Source: Streptomyces sp. NBC_01241 | GTDB lineage: Bacteria; Actinomycetota; Actinomycetes; Streptomycetales; Streptomycetaceae | Direction of reading: 5' to 3' | Assembly (NCBI RefSeq): GCF_041435435.1 | Contig: NZ_CP108494.1 | Coordinates: 124,001-188,000, forward strand | Length of the DNA stretch: 64,000 bases | Part shown: positions 1 through 7,581 of the stretch, piece by piece | How the letters are laid out: each line of letters opens with the position of its first letter | How positions within the stretch are numbered: position 1 is the stretch's first letter | Position numbers and translations under genes: made by a program | The notes under the pieces: generated by a model | Database searches by the model: none | Told to the model about the DNA's origin: nothing | What the model saw: only the letters and a program-made list of their open reading frames with translations

Positions 1-95
1 GTTGATCCCCGTGACGCGGCACAGCAAAGCCACGCTGTAGCCGTCGGGGTTGGCCTCGGCGGCCTTCTCCGCGTCGATGAATCGGCACAGCGTGC
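1..95 (-). CDS. IS3-family transposase OrfB, N-terminal fragment
   Basis: Directly after the OrfA stop, the -1 frame reads VGTLCRFIDAEKAAEANPDG and continues SVALLCRVTGIN to the window edge. This matches the start of IS3 OrfB proteins (the HTH_21 region preceding the rve catalytic domain). The catalytic part is outside the window, so integrity cannot be judged. Confidence 0.65.
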
Positions 96-383
96 CTACT
101 TCATCGTCTCCTTCGCGAAGAAGGCCGCTGCTTTTTTCAAGATCTCGATCGTCTGCTGCTGTTCCCGGTTCTCCCTGCGCAGCCGCTGGAGCTCTTCCTT
201 CTCCGCCGTGGTCAGCGCGCCGGGCGCCCCCTCGCCGCGGTCGGCCTTCGCCTGCTTCACCCAGCCGCGAAGCCCCTCCGGACTCACACCGAGTTCCCGG
301 GCAACCTCGGTGACATTCCGCCCTGACGACCGGACCAGTGCCACCGCGTCCCGCTTGAACTCCGACGTGTACCGCTTGCTCAT
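96..383 (-). CDS. IS3-family transposase OrfA
   Basis: OrfA of an IS3 element supplies the DNA-binding part of the OrfAB transposase. The protein starts MSKRYTSEFK and has an HTH_8-like N-terminus (residues 1-50, including the VTEVARELGVSPEGLRGWV helix-turn-helix). A leucine-zipper-like coiled coil follows (LQRLRRENREQQQTIEILKKA) and it ends AAFFAKETMK, as in many IS3 OrfA proteins. An in-frame start six codons upstream (401) is possible but less like the family. The orfB frame begins at its end, which suggests the usual programmed -1 frameshift. Confidence 0.85.
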   Translation of the reverse strand: MSKRYTSEFKRDAVALVRSSGRNVTEVARELGVSPEGLRGWVKQAKADRGEGAPGALTTAEKEELQRLRRENREQQQTIEILKKAAAFFAKETMK

Positions 384-466
384 GTTGCTCTTGCCACTCA
401 ACCTGGACTGCTTCCTCCGGGACCGATCCGTCCCAGTATCAGGCTGTCCACTTCAGAGGGGGAACT

Positions 467-905
467 TCAGAAGCTGTCCAACAAGGCCACCGCCGAAAGA
501 TCGACCAGGCCACGTCGGCCACACAGCGACAACACCTGGACGAACAGCGAGTTCAAGGCGGCACGGTGGCGTCGTACGAACCGCGCGACGGTGGAGTGGT
601 CCACTCGGCGGTTCGCTGTGATGATTCGGCAGCCCACGTCGTCCCAGCAAGCCTGCTCGATGCGACGGGAGGAGCGCACTCCCTTGCTGTAGCAGTAACA
701 GGAGCAACGCAATCAGGCTCGCGGGAGGGTAGGCCACCCCGCCCCGCCCGTCGTCACGGTAGCTGTTCTCGAACGCCGATAGGTCAAGAACCTCGACGAC
801 GTCGAGCACCTTCCAGCACAGGTGCTCGGGCGGCAGCCACTGCCGGACATCCCGCGGCATCTCAAGATCACGTTCACGGTCGCACGACAAGAAGTTCCGC
901 TCCAC
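467..905 (-). pseudogene. IS1182-like transposase, frameshifted N-terminal remnant
   Basis: The N-terminal part, with DVRQWLPPEHLCWKVLDVV and YPPASLIALL, is typical of the DUF772/InsH N-terminal domain of IS1182/IS5-type transposases. Around 700 the similarity moves to another frame (CWDDVGCRIITANRRVDHST, then VARFVRRHRAALNSLF), so there is a frameshift. Nothing of the DDE catalytic part is present; the sequence ends next to the IS3 terminus at about 460. It is a dead, doubly damaged IS fragment. The start may be at 905 or at the internal Met near 860. Confidence 0.7.
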
Positions 906-984
906 CGGCCAAGAATCCGACGCCTCCCTGATCCTCGGAACCGAACAACGAATCGCTCTTGACCTTCACGGGGCAGGAGCCGTG

Positions 985-1765
985 CGACAGCCTCGGTGCT
1001 GCGCCTGGCCGGCGAGAATCCCCGGTGGGGGCACCGAAGGGTCCAGGGCGAACTGGCCCGGCTGGGCCATCCGATCGCACCGTCCACGGTCTGGAGGATC
1101 CTGAACGCCGCGGGCATCGACCCGGCTCCACGCCGGTCCGGCCCCAGCTGGCGCGAGTTCCTGACCACCCAAGCCCAAGGGATCATCGCGGCCGACTTCT
1201 TCCACGTGGACACCATGCTCGGAAAGCGCCTGTACGCCATGACGTTCCTGGAACACGGCACCCGCCAACTGCACATCACCGACGTCACCGCCCGCCCCAC
1301 CCGGGCCTGGGCGACGCAGCAGGCCCGCAATCTCGCCGACCAACTCGTCACGCACATGGAGTCCCTGCGCTTCGTGCTGCGCGACCGTGACGCCAAGTAC
1401 GACCAGTCCTTCGACACCGTCTTCGAAGCCGAGGACATGGAGGTGCTGCTCAGCGCGCCACGGGCGCCCCGGATGAACGCGCACTGCGAGCGGGTGATCG
1501 GCACCGTCCGCCGCGAGGCGCTCGACCACCTCTTGCTCATGAATGAGGCCCACGCCCGGCAAGTCCTTGCCGACTTCGAACGGCACTACAACACGCATCG
1601 ACCTCACCGGGCCCGAGATCAACGGCCCCCTCACGCCTCCGGGCAGCCAGCCACCGTCCACGGCCTCGACGGCCGCAGACTCCTGCGCACCCGCATCCTC
1701 GGCGGTGCTATCAACGAGTACCGGTACGCCGCTTGACCTGCGCCGATGACTTTTCGAGCCCCACA
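985..1765 (+). mobile_element. Integrase-core (rve) IS, 5'-truncated copy
   Basis: This is the 3' part of the same kind of IS that is near full length at 25958-27148. Its last bases (about 751-765 of kb 1, ttttcgagccccaca) align with the terminal inverted repeat of that copy (tttctgaacggcaca). The 5' end is missing and abuts the IS1182-like remnant. Its right end interrupts the MauE-like gene. Confidence 0.65.
996..1736 (+). pseudogene. rve-domain transposase, N-terminally truncated
   Basis: The 246 codons cover the DDE integrase core: ADFFHVDT near the start of the catalytic domain, the central LRDRDAKYDQSFD segment, and the NAHCERVIGTVRREALDHLL block with the catalytic Glu. It ends LGGAINEYRYAA, the usual C-terminus of this family. 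Compared with the copy at 25987-27110 it lacks about the first 130 residues (HTH region); its first residues LRLAGENPRWGHRR match an internal segment of that copy. It is probably inactive alone, though the catalytic domain is open. Confidence 0.8.
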
Positions 1766-2103
1766 CCCACAGGTGCCGACGAAGTGCCGAAGCACTGGCA
1801 GAGAACACGCCGCCTGCGCCGCACCGCCACGAGGATGCCCGTGGTGAAGGCGATCAGGAGGCCGATCGCCACGGCGAAGCCGGCCAGGGCCGTCGCCGGC
1901 AGCGCCACGAAGACGACGGTGGCAGCTTCGGCCACCACCACCACCGTGGCCGTGGCCTACGGCGGCAGCCCGGGTGCCAGCTCTCCCGCCGCCTTGATGA
2001 AGTCCGTATACCGCTCCCGCACCCGGACCTTGCCGACGAAGGAGACGAGGAAGACCACACCGACGAAGATCCGGCAGCCTGCGAGCACTGCGGTGGCGAT
2101 CAC
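1766..2103 (-). pseudogene. MauE/DoxX-family redox membrane protein, nonsense-interrupted and 3'-truncated
   Basis: Translation from GTG at 2103 (4-bp overlap with the stop of the upstream gene) gives IATAVLAGCRIFVGVVFLVS, then a cytoplasmic loop, and reaches an in-frame TAG at 1959-1957. The same frame continues with more membrane segments and RRRRVLCQCFGTSSAPVG. The CxCFG..SAPxG signature is typical of actinobacterial MauE/DoxX proteins, which are linked to disulfide or thiol redox work; MauE is needed for maturation of the disulfide-rich methylamine dehydrogenase light chain. The IS end at about 1765 cuts the C-terminus. A TGG-to-TAG change would explain the stop. It is the last gene of the ABC operon. 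Confidence 0.75.
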
Positions 2104-2726
2104 CGGGACACCTCCCTGTGCGCGAGGACGAGCGCCGCCACCGGAACAGGCAGTACGGCGAGCCAGACGTGGTGGATCTGATCCCAGCGCGCGCTCCCGG
2201 GGTACGGCCAGACCTCCTCGAACCAGGGCACTGTGCTCACCGCGATGCCCAGGAGCACTGCCGCGCCGGCCACCGCCGCGAGCCGCTCGGGTCGCCGCCG
2301 TACGACGAAGGCGGTGCATGCCAGTCCGGTCAGGACGCAGACGGCTGCCTCGGTCATCAGTCCGGGTGCTGCCATCTCCGCACCCTCGGCCAGCCGAGTC
2401 GACAGGATGAGGAACGTGCCCGCCCAGACAACGGCGGTCGCGGCTGCCACGAGCAGCAGCCGAAGCCACTGCCGCAGCCAGCGGGGTACCGGGACCACCG
2501 TCGTGGTGACCTCGGCGGGGTCGACGAGCGCGAAGCTCGAGGCGGCCCCGAGGAGGACTCCGGACATCCTGAGCGTGATCGCGGCATTGTCCGGCTCCAC
2601 CGCGGAGCCCGGGGTCGTGGCCAGCGCCAGGACGATGGTGACCGCCGCGGCCGTGGCTACGGGAATCCAGTCGATCGCCCGGATCAGCGGTCCGAGCAGG
2701 GGTCCGGAAAGGCGGATCACTCGCAC
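2100..2726 (-). CDS. Integral membrane protein of the ABC operon
   Basis: The protein has 208 residues from a GTG at 2726, overlapping the preceding permease gene by 10 bp. It has about five hydrophobic segments (for example WIPVATAAAVTIVLALATTP, LLLVAAATAVVWAGTFLIL, AAVCVLTGLACTAFVV and LAVLPVPVAALVLA) and no soluble domain. I recognise no specific family. Position and tight coupling with the ABC ATPase and large permease suggest it is a second membrane subunit of the same exporter-like system. The downstream MauE-like gene overlaps it by 4 bp (GTGA), so all are co-transcribed. Confidence 0.75.
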   Translation of the reverse strand: MRVIRLSGPLLGPLIRAIDWIPVATAAAVTIVLALATTPGSAVEPDNAAITLRMSGVLLGAASSFALVDPAEVTTTVVPVPRWLRQWLRLLLVAAATAVVWAGTFLILSTRLAEGAEMAAPGLMTEAAVCVLTGLACTAFVVRRRPERLAAVAGAAVLLGIAVSTVPWFEEVWPYPGSARWDQIHHVWLAVLPVPVAALVLAHREVSR

Positions 2727-4183
2727 GGCGTTCCCTTCGGCTCCGCGGACGCGTTCGAGCGACCGAGGCCCAGGAGCGGCAGCGCTTGATCGACGGTGGT
2801 GGTAGGCGCGGTCAGTACGGCCCAGTGCTCCCAGATCCGCTCGCGGGCTGCGGGTTGCGCCAGCAACTGCTTCGCGTAGCCGAGTTCGGCCTCGCCGTAG
2901 TCCACGGACCCGAGGTCGGAGCGCGGCACCTCCAGCGCCGACTGCCCGCCATCGTCCGTACGGATGGACGTCCGCTTGGTGGTGGCGGCGACCGGCTGCT
3001 CGACCTGGCCGATCAGCCAGAGAGCGACGACGGTCCGGGCCTGGCCACGGGCGTCGCAGCCCTGCGGGCCACCGCCGCGCTGGGTTCCCCACGGGAGGCC
3101 CCCCGCCGCGGCGGCCATCTGCGCGGCGAGGGTGCGCCGGGAGGCACGCTCGGCTCCATTGCGCCCCCACGATGTGGTGGTCAGGATGTTGCCGTCGGTG
3201 ACCGCCGGATCGAGGACTCCGGTGGCGGCTCGCTGGACGATGCCGGGCAGCCGCTCGCGTGACGCTTCCGGCACCGCCGCCACCACAGGATCGACGGCGC
3301 CCTGCCACAGCGGGATCCAGGCCGCATAGGCCGGAAACGCGCAGTATCTGGTGGTGTTCAGTTCGCGGCAGTGTTCAGCGCCCGCCGTGGCGGACCGCGT
3401 CGACTGTCGGAGGTCTCCCACCTGCGCGGCAGCCTTCGCCGCCGGGGAGTTCAGGGTCAGTGCTCCGGCCACGACCACGGCGGCCGCACCACTCACCGCC
3501 GTGATCACGGGAACAGGACGCCGGCCGTGCCGCAGCAGTGCGACGGACCCGGCGAGCAGGACCAGCGCGGCGACATAGAGCAGGTGCCAGCCGGGCGGCC
3601 GGACGGGATCGATGGCCAGCTTGAGTTCGGGAACCACCGGCAGCAGCCAGGTCGAGGGAAACTGGACGAGCGTCCAGAAGAACAGCACGATGCCGATTGG
3701 GGCCGCGATCAGGCCCGGAATCCAGCAGCCGGCGGCCACCCCCAGGGCCCCCATCAGGGCGACCAGCAGCAACCCGGTGACAAGTTCCCGCACGTCGGCG
3801 TGCCCTGTGGGGCGGCTGCCGATCAGCAGGCTGCCCAGCTGGATACCCATGGCCGGCGCGGCGACGAGTACGCCGGCGAGCGGGTAGGCAACGAGCACGG
3901 CCAGGGTGCGGGTCTGCGGCCGCACGGGTAGCGCCTCGGTCAGTTCCACGGCATCGGAGCGTGCGTCACGCAGGATCGCCAGATTGCCGGCCAGCATCGC
4001 GCCGGCGCCGATCACGAGTGCGGACGTGGCGGTGTTGACCGTCTCCCCCGACCAGTCGGGCATCTCTTTCCAGGTGGTGACGATCCGCCCGGCCACGGTC
4101 ACCAGCGCCAGGGCCCACAGCAGGGGGCTGCGCAGTGCGAGCGTCGATTCCTTCAGGATGAGCGCGGGCAGCGGCCTCTTCAT
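2717..4183 (-). CDS. ABC transporter permease (ABC-2-like)
   Basis: The protein has 488 residues. The N-terminal half carries about six membrane segments (such as LLWALALVTVAGRIV, ALVIGAGAMLAGNLAIL and LLLVALMGALGVAAG). The C-terminal third is a large extracytoplasmic region with two Cys residues (EHCRELNTTRYCAF) and no further obvious membrane spans. The ATG at 4183 overlaps the stop of the ATPase gene (ATGA), so the two are translationally coupled. The arrangement fits an ABC-2 type export or regulatory transporter rather than an importer, as no binding protein is linked. The substrate may be the cysteine-rich product of the upstream frame (inference). Confidence 0.8.
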   Translation of the reverse strand: MKRPLPALILKESTLALRSPLLWALALVTVAGRIVTTWKEMPDWSGETVNTATSALVIGAGAMLAGNLAILRDARSDAVELTEALPVRPQTRTLAVLVAYPLAGVLVAAPAMGIQLGSLLIGSRPTGHADVRELVTGLLLVALMGALGVAAGCWIPGLIAAPIGIVLFFWTLVQFPSTWLLPVVPELKLAIDPVRPPGWHLLYVAALVLLAGSVALLRHGRRPVPVITAVSGAAAVVVAGALTLNSPAAKAAAQVGDLRQSTRSATAGAEHCRELNTTRYCAFPAYAAWIPLWQGAVDPVVAAVPEASRERLPGIVQRAATGVLDPAVTDGNILTTTSWGRNGAERASRRTLAAQMAAAAGGLPWGTQRGGGPQGCDARGQARTVVALWLIGQVEQPVAATTKRTSIRTDDGGQSALEVPRSDLGSVDYGEAELGYAKQLLAQPAARERIWEHWAVLTAPTTTVDQALPLLGLGRSNASAEPKGTPCE

Positions 4184-5037
4184 GATCCCGCCCTTGCGCC
4201 AGCGCCCAGCAGCTGGAGGTATCCGTCCTCCGCGGTGGGGGCCACCGCCGTACCGTCCGAGGGCCGCTCGCCGACCACGCGATAGCTGCCGTCCGCCGTC
4301 CGCCAGAAGATCTGTGCCTCCGCCGGCCGGCTGTCGGAAGACCAGACACGGCCCTTCGCCCCATCGGCGAGTTCCCGCGGTGTCCCGTCGAACATCACGG
4401 TTCCCCCGCTGAACACGATGACCCGGTCGCACAGCGCGGCGATGTCCTCGGTCTGGTGCGTCGACAGCAGCACTGTCCGGTTCTCGCCCAGTCGTGAGGT
4501 CAGCGTGCGGAACCGCATCCGCTGCTCGGGATCGAGACCGACCGTCGGCTCGTCCATGATGAGGAAGTCGGGATCGCCGATGAGCGCCTGCGCGATACCC
4601 AGCCGCTGGCGCATGCCCCCGGAGAGCTTGCGGACCTTGATACGGGCGGAGTCCGCCAAGTCCACCTCGGCGAGCACCCGCCGGACCTCGCTCCGGCGTG
4701 CGCGTCGATCGGTGATCTCTTTGAGGATCGCGATGTAGTCGACCATGGACGCTGCGGTGAAGTGCGGGTACAGGCCGGGATTCTGCGGCAGATAGCCGAT
4801 GAGTCTGCGCAGCTTCGTGCGCTGGGAAGAGTCCGCCGGGTCCAGTCCGAGGATGTCGATCCGGCCCGAGTTCGGAGTGAGGGCGGTGGCCAGGCAGCGG
4901 AGCAATGTGGTCTTGCCCGCCCCGTTGGGGCCCAGGAGGCCGGTGACGCCCGGTCCGAGTTCCAGATCCAGCTTGCCGATCACCTCCTTGGCACCGTACC
5001 GCTTGCTTAATTCCCGTACCGCGACTGTGGCTTCCAT
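4180..5037 (-). CDS. ABC transporter ATP-binding protein
   Basis: This is a complete ABC ATPase of 285 residues. It has Walker A GLLGPNGAGKTT, Q-loop IGYLPQNPG, signature KLSGGMRQRLGIAQAL, Walker B DFLIMDEPTVGLDPEQ and the H-loop STHQTED. The C-terminal extension (REL..GAKGRVWSS) is like that of ABC-2/bacitracin-exporter ATPases. The start could be 5037 (MEATVAV) or three codons upstream at 5046 (MLD); neither has a strong ribosome-binding site. It is the first intact gene of the operon and follows a hairpin at 5080-5116. Confidence 0.92.
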   Translation of the reverse strand: MEATVAVRELSKRYGAKEVIGKLDLELGPGVTGLLGPNGAGKTTLLRCLATALTPNSGRIDILGLDPADSSQRTKLRRLIGYLPQNPGLYPHFTAASMVDYIAILKEITDRRARRSEVRRVLAEVDLADSARIKVRKLSGGMRQRLGIAQALIGDPDFLIMDEPTVGLDPEQRMRFRTLTSRLGENRTVLLSTHQTEDIAALCDRVIVFSGGTVMFDGTPRELADGAKGRVWSSDSRPAEAQIFWRTADGSYRVVGERPSDGTAVAPTAEDGYLQLLGAGARAGS

Positions 5038-5079
5038 GTCCAACATTTCGATAGGTCTTGATCGGATAAGCTGGCGACA

Positions 5080-5116
5080 GGGGTGTCGTGCCCTCTTCGT
5101 TAAGGCACGACACCCC
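5080..5116. terminator. Hairpin between the Cys-rich frame and the ABC ATPase gene
   Basis: There is a perfect 13-bp inverted repeat (arms 5080-5092 and 5104-5116) with an 11-nt loop. It lies about 40 nt after the stop of the cysteine-rich frame and 34 nt before the ABC ATPase start on the minus strand. In peptide-export operons such a hairpin commonly attenuates transcription after the precursor gene. It could also protect the 3' end of the upstream mRNA. Confidence 0.6.
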
Positions 5117-5155
5117 CTACCGCACCTATCGACCAGTGCAGTCATCGAACGTGTG

Positions 5156-5452
5156 TCAGCAGCCACAGCCGCAGCACTCGTACTCGGTCCAGCTCTTCCC
5201 GTCGCTGCAGGTGATGTAGTGCGCACGCCGCCACCACCAGAACGGACAGTTGCCGTCGCAGTAGTTACGAGCCTCGCTGCAAGTGTGGGGGCATCAGGCG
5301 ACGGCCGGGCGCTGGGCGGCGAGGCAAGTGAGGTGGGCCTCGCGCAGCTCCTCCCACGGCGTGCACTGCTCAGGGTCCGGGAGGGCGTTGGTGGCGATGT
5401 CCTCCCGGGGGAGTCCAGGGTGTTCGAGACAACGTGAGAAAACCGCCAACAT
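5156..5452 (-). pseudogene. Cysteine-rich small protein frame, interrupted by in-frame TGA
   Basis: From ATG at 5452 the frame gives 52 codons ending LTCLAAQRPAVA, then TGA at 5296-5294. It then continues without any possible start codon for 45 codons to TGA at 5158-5156. The distal part contains nine cysteines (CSEARNYC, DGNCPFWWWRR, then ITCSDGKSWTEYECCGCGC). The DG...CCG.CxC ending loosely resembles the methylamine dehydrogenase light chain, which would fit the MauE-like gene at the operon's end. Options: a TGG-to-TGA nonsense mutation in a 98-residue protein, two unrelated fragments joined in frame, or stop-codon read-through. It starts 3 nt after the stop of the coiled-coil gene. Coding character is good in both halves; function unknown. 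Confidence 0.5.
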
Positions 5453-5455
5453 AGT

Positions 5456-6091
5456 TCAGCCGGATAGCTGGTCTGGGCCTGGTGATGGCAGAGGGCTCGT
5501 CGTGATGACTTCGATCTGATTGAGCATGCGGACAGCCAACCGCCCGCGCGCCTCCTGGATGTACTCCAGGGCTGAGCGGAGCTCGTCCACCACGTCGGGT
5601 CCGGCGGAAGACCCGTTCACCGCCTCTTGGCGGATCCGCCTGGAGGCAGCTTCCAGGTACACCAGAGGTGACCTTTGACCATCTTGCGAAAGAGGATCAT
5701 GTAAGGGATACCCATAGGCGGATTGCCCGATCCATAGCCCGTCACGCAACATGGCGTCTACAGCCGCGTGGGCAGCATCCCGGACACGTGCGAGCGCGAC
5801 ATCGAAGTCCTCCGCATTCAGCTGCCGGCCAAGTTCAAGGTCTTGAACTGCCCTGTACAAAAAATCGTTCCAGTCACGCAAGGTGGAACGAACCAGGATC
5901 ACCCTCTCAACTCTCTCCTCCTTTTGTACCTCCCCCTGGGCACGCTCCGCGCGGGCACCCTGCTCTCGGGCCTCCTGCCGCTGCGCTCTCAGCGTCGCTC
6001 GCTGGATCTGTAGCGGTCCCCAATACGCCCCCAGCGCAGTGATGAACGCTCCGCCAAGCACTCCCAGTACCCCATATAGAACCTCCGGCAT
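5456..6091 (-). CDS. Membrane-anchored coiled-coil protein, unknown function
   Basis: The protein has 211 residues from MPEVLYG (an alternative ATG lies at 6118). One N-terminal membrane segment (LGVLGGAFITALGAYWG) is followed by a highly charged helix (RAQRQEAREQGARAERAQ and on) that should form a coiled coil. A soluble helical domain ends the protein. The layout is the same as the protein at 19741-20334 (one membrane span, charged helix, helical domain). I do not recognise a named family and give no function. Confidence 0.65.
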   Translation of the reverse strand: MPEVLYGVLGVLGGAFITALGAYWGPLQIQRATLRAQRQEAREQGARAERAQGEVQKEERVERVILVRSTLRDWNDFLYRAVQDLELGRQLNAEDFDVALARVRDAAHAAVDAMLRDGLWIGQSAYGYPLHDPLSQDGQRSPLVYLEAASRRIRQEAVNGSSAGPDVVDELRSALEYIQEARGRLAVRMLNQIEVITTSPLPSPGPDQLSG

Positions 6092-6163
6092 GGGACAACC
6101 ATGCTCGGCGGGCAACATGGCGCAGACAGACTTGATACGACTGAAGTCAATCTGTGATCGATG

Positions 6164-6251
6164 AGATCGTGTGCTATTCGATGGATTTCAGGGCCGCCAG
6201 GTAGTCCGCCCAGCTGTCCTGTGCCAGTGCGGCCCACTCAATCGCGGTGCT
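6164..6251 (-). pseudogene. C-terminal fragment ending in DSWADYLAALKSIE
   Basis: The minus strand reads IEWAALAQDSWADYLAALKS and two more residues to a stop near 6164, in open frame up to the end of the ISL3-derived element. A related tail (QDSWADYLAARRDTE, stop near 6980) lies in plus orientation on the other side of the element. It looks like the tail of a small antitoxin-like protein cut off from its N-terminus. Family unknown. Confidence 0.35.
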
Positions 6252-6907
6252 TGTCAATGGCCTTGAAGTTCGGTTCTGATCCACTCTCTGTGGAGCTGTG
6301 ACTGACCGTCACAGCTGCCTGGCAGAATGGGTGGTCGTGTGACTGTAGTGCGCTCTTGGCCGCCTTCTCCCATCTCTCAACGGTGACTGTGGAGTAGGTT
6401 GTGGTTGACGACGGCACGATGACCTTGTCCGCGCGTACCGGGACGCGGCAGGCCGTCTGTCCGGGGTGCGGCACGGCGCCGGGCCGTGTCCACGGCGGGT
6501 ATCGGCGGCGGCTGGCGGACATGGCGGTGGCCGGGGACCGGTGCCCGGAACTTGAGCAAGTCGCCACCTGCTTGAGCACCTTCGCCGACATGATGACCGA
6601 ACGCCGGGGCCAAGACCTCGCCGACTGGCTCGAACGGGCCGAAGCCGCAAACTTCCCCTCCCTGACCAGCCTGGCCCGCGGGCTCCGCCACGACTTCCAG
6701 GCCGTTACCGCCGGACTCACCCTGGAGTGGAACTCCGGCCGCGTCGAGGGCAACGTAAATCGCGTGAAACGCATCAAACGAGACGGCTACAGCCGCGCCG
6801 GCTTCGATCTCCTCCGCCTGCAAATCCTCCACGCCGACTGAATGATGTGACGGTCAGTCACAGCTCCGCAGAGAGTGGATCAGAACCGAACTTCAAGGCC
6901 ATTGACA
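6252..6907 (+). mobile_element. ISL3-derived mini-element with 62-bp inverted repeats
   Basis: The ends are inverted repeats of 62 bp (6252-6313 and 6846-6907) that differ at one position. Between them is a single open frame made of the N- and C-terminal parts of an ISL3 transposase joined in frame. The total length of 656 bp is about half of a normal ISL3 element. No target duplication is evident. Confidence 0.75.
6401..6841 (+). pseudogene. ISL3-family transposase with internal in-frame deletion
   Basis: The N-terminal part has the zinc-finger motif VCPGCGTAPGRVHGGYRRRL of the ISL3/IS204/IS1165 family. It is joined directly to the C-terminal block RCPELEQVATCLSTFADMMT, with WNSGRVEGNVNRVKRIKR, the segment that carries the last catalytic Glu. 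The central part with the first catalytic Asp residues is gone, so it cannot transpose alone. The reading frame remains open throughout. Confidence 0.8.
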
Positions 6908-6909
6908 GT

Positions 6910-6982
6910 GAGCGATGAGGAAAAGGCGTCCACAGGACAGCTGGGCGGACTACCTGGCCGCCCGGAGAGACACCGAATAGCG
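6910..6982 (+). pseudogene. C-terminal fragment ending in DSWADYLAARRDTE
   Basis: This is the inverted counterpart of the fragment at 6164-6251: the frame reads QDSWADYLAARRDTE and stops. The two tails face away from the ISL3-derived element. It is too short to name. Confidence 0.3.
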
Positions 6983-7100
6983 CATGGTCGGAACGCTGAC
7001 CCTTCACCAGTACCGGCCTCGCCGCGGCCGGTCTCGGCCGACGACGGATGATGATCTGCGCAGGTCAAAATGGCGTGCAAGTTCATAGAGCAATGCGGCA

Positions 7101-7581
7101 ATGATCGAGGTCGAGCGCAACGGGGCCTTCAACGTCAACAGCGTCGGGATGAATCGATTGCCGTTCCCGCTGAGTTTCACCGTTCGTGAGGTCGACGGGT
7201 CGTGGCAGATCAGTGCTTCGGCGGCCCAAGCCAGCGAGTTGATCGATGTGCTCTCGCGCTCGGCGAACGACACGATCCTCGTCGTGGACCTTGCGACGAA
7301 CAGCTTCCTGCACGAGGACTTCCAGCAGTGACAGCCATCGTTGATCGCCGCGGAACAGGGGGCCGACTTCACCGTTCACCCGGTCGGGGCATGGGCTTCT
7401 GCCACCCCAAGACTCGGTGAGGAGATCGTGGTGATGCACCGCAACAGTCTGCCCCGGTTCCTGGATGGCAACTGGTCGCCCTACGAGCTGTCTCTGGTCG
7501 ACGTGCCGATGGTGCCGACCCCGGCCCAGCTTGACGAGATCGCCCTGGTCATTGGAATGGCTGCCCTCGACGAGCCGGTCC
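7101..7581 (+). pseudogene. Hypothetical protein with one in-frame TGA, 3'-truncated by an IS6 element
   Basis: A coding-like frame starts MIEVERNGAFNVNSVGMNRL and ends FLHEDFQQ before TGA at 7329-7331. The same frame then reads QPSLIAAEQGADFTVHPVGA and on to MAALDEPVR, at which point the IS6 inverted repeat begins. Third positions are G/C-rich on both sides of the stop, so the TGA probably replaced a sense codon (TGG is the simplest). I do not recognise the family. The 3' end lies beyond the IS6 element or is lost. Confidence 0.55.

Larger units (their letters stand above)
1..460 (-). mobile_element. IS3-family element, partial (runs off the left edge)
   Basis: The element carries an orfA-like HTH gene followed in the -1 register by the start of an orfB integrase, which is the IS3 arrangement. 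Its outer end is probably near 447-460, where a motif reading tgaagtggacag on the minus strand resembles an IS3 terminus. The other end lies outside the window. It abuts an IS1182-like remnant, so this is an IS cluster. Confidence 0.7.

Noticed and set aside
713..1540. Long minus-strand open frame opposite the integrase-core gene
   Set aside because: It is the reverse shadow of a GC-rich coding region; its composition is arginine/serine-rich and it matches no family, whereas the plus strand encodes a clear DDE transposase.
2786..3262. Plus-strand frames inside the ABC operon
   Set aside because: They are shadows of the minus-strand permease, whose membrane segments and gene overlaps are convincing.
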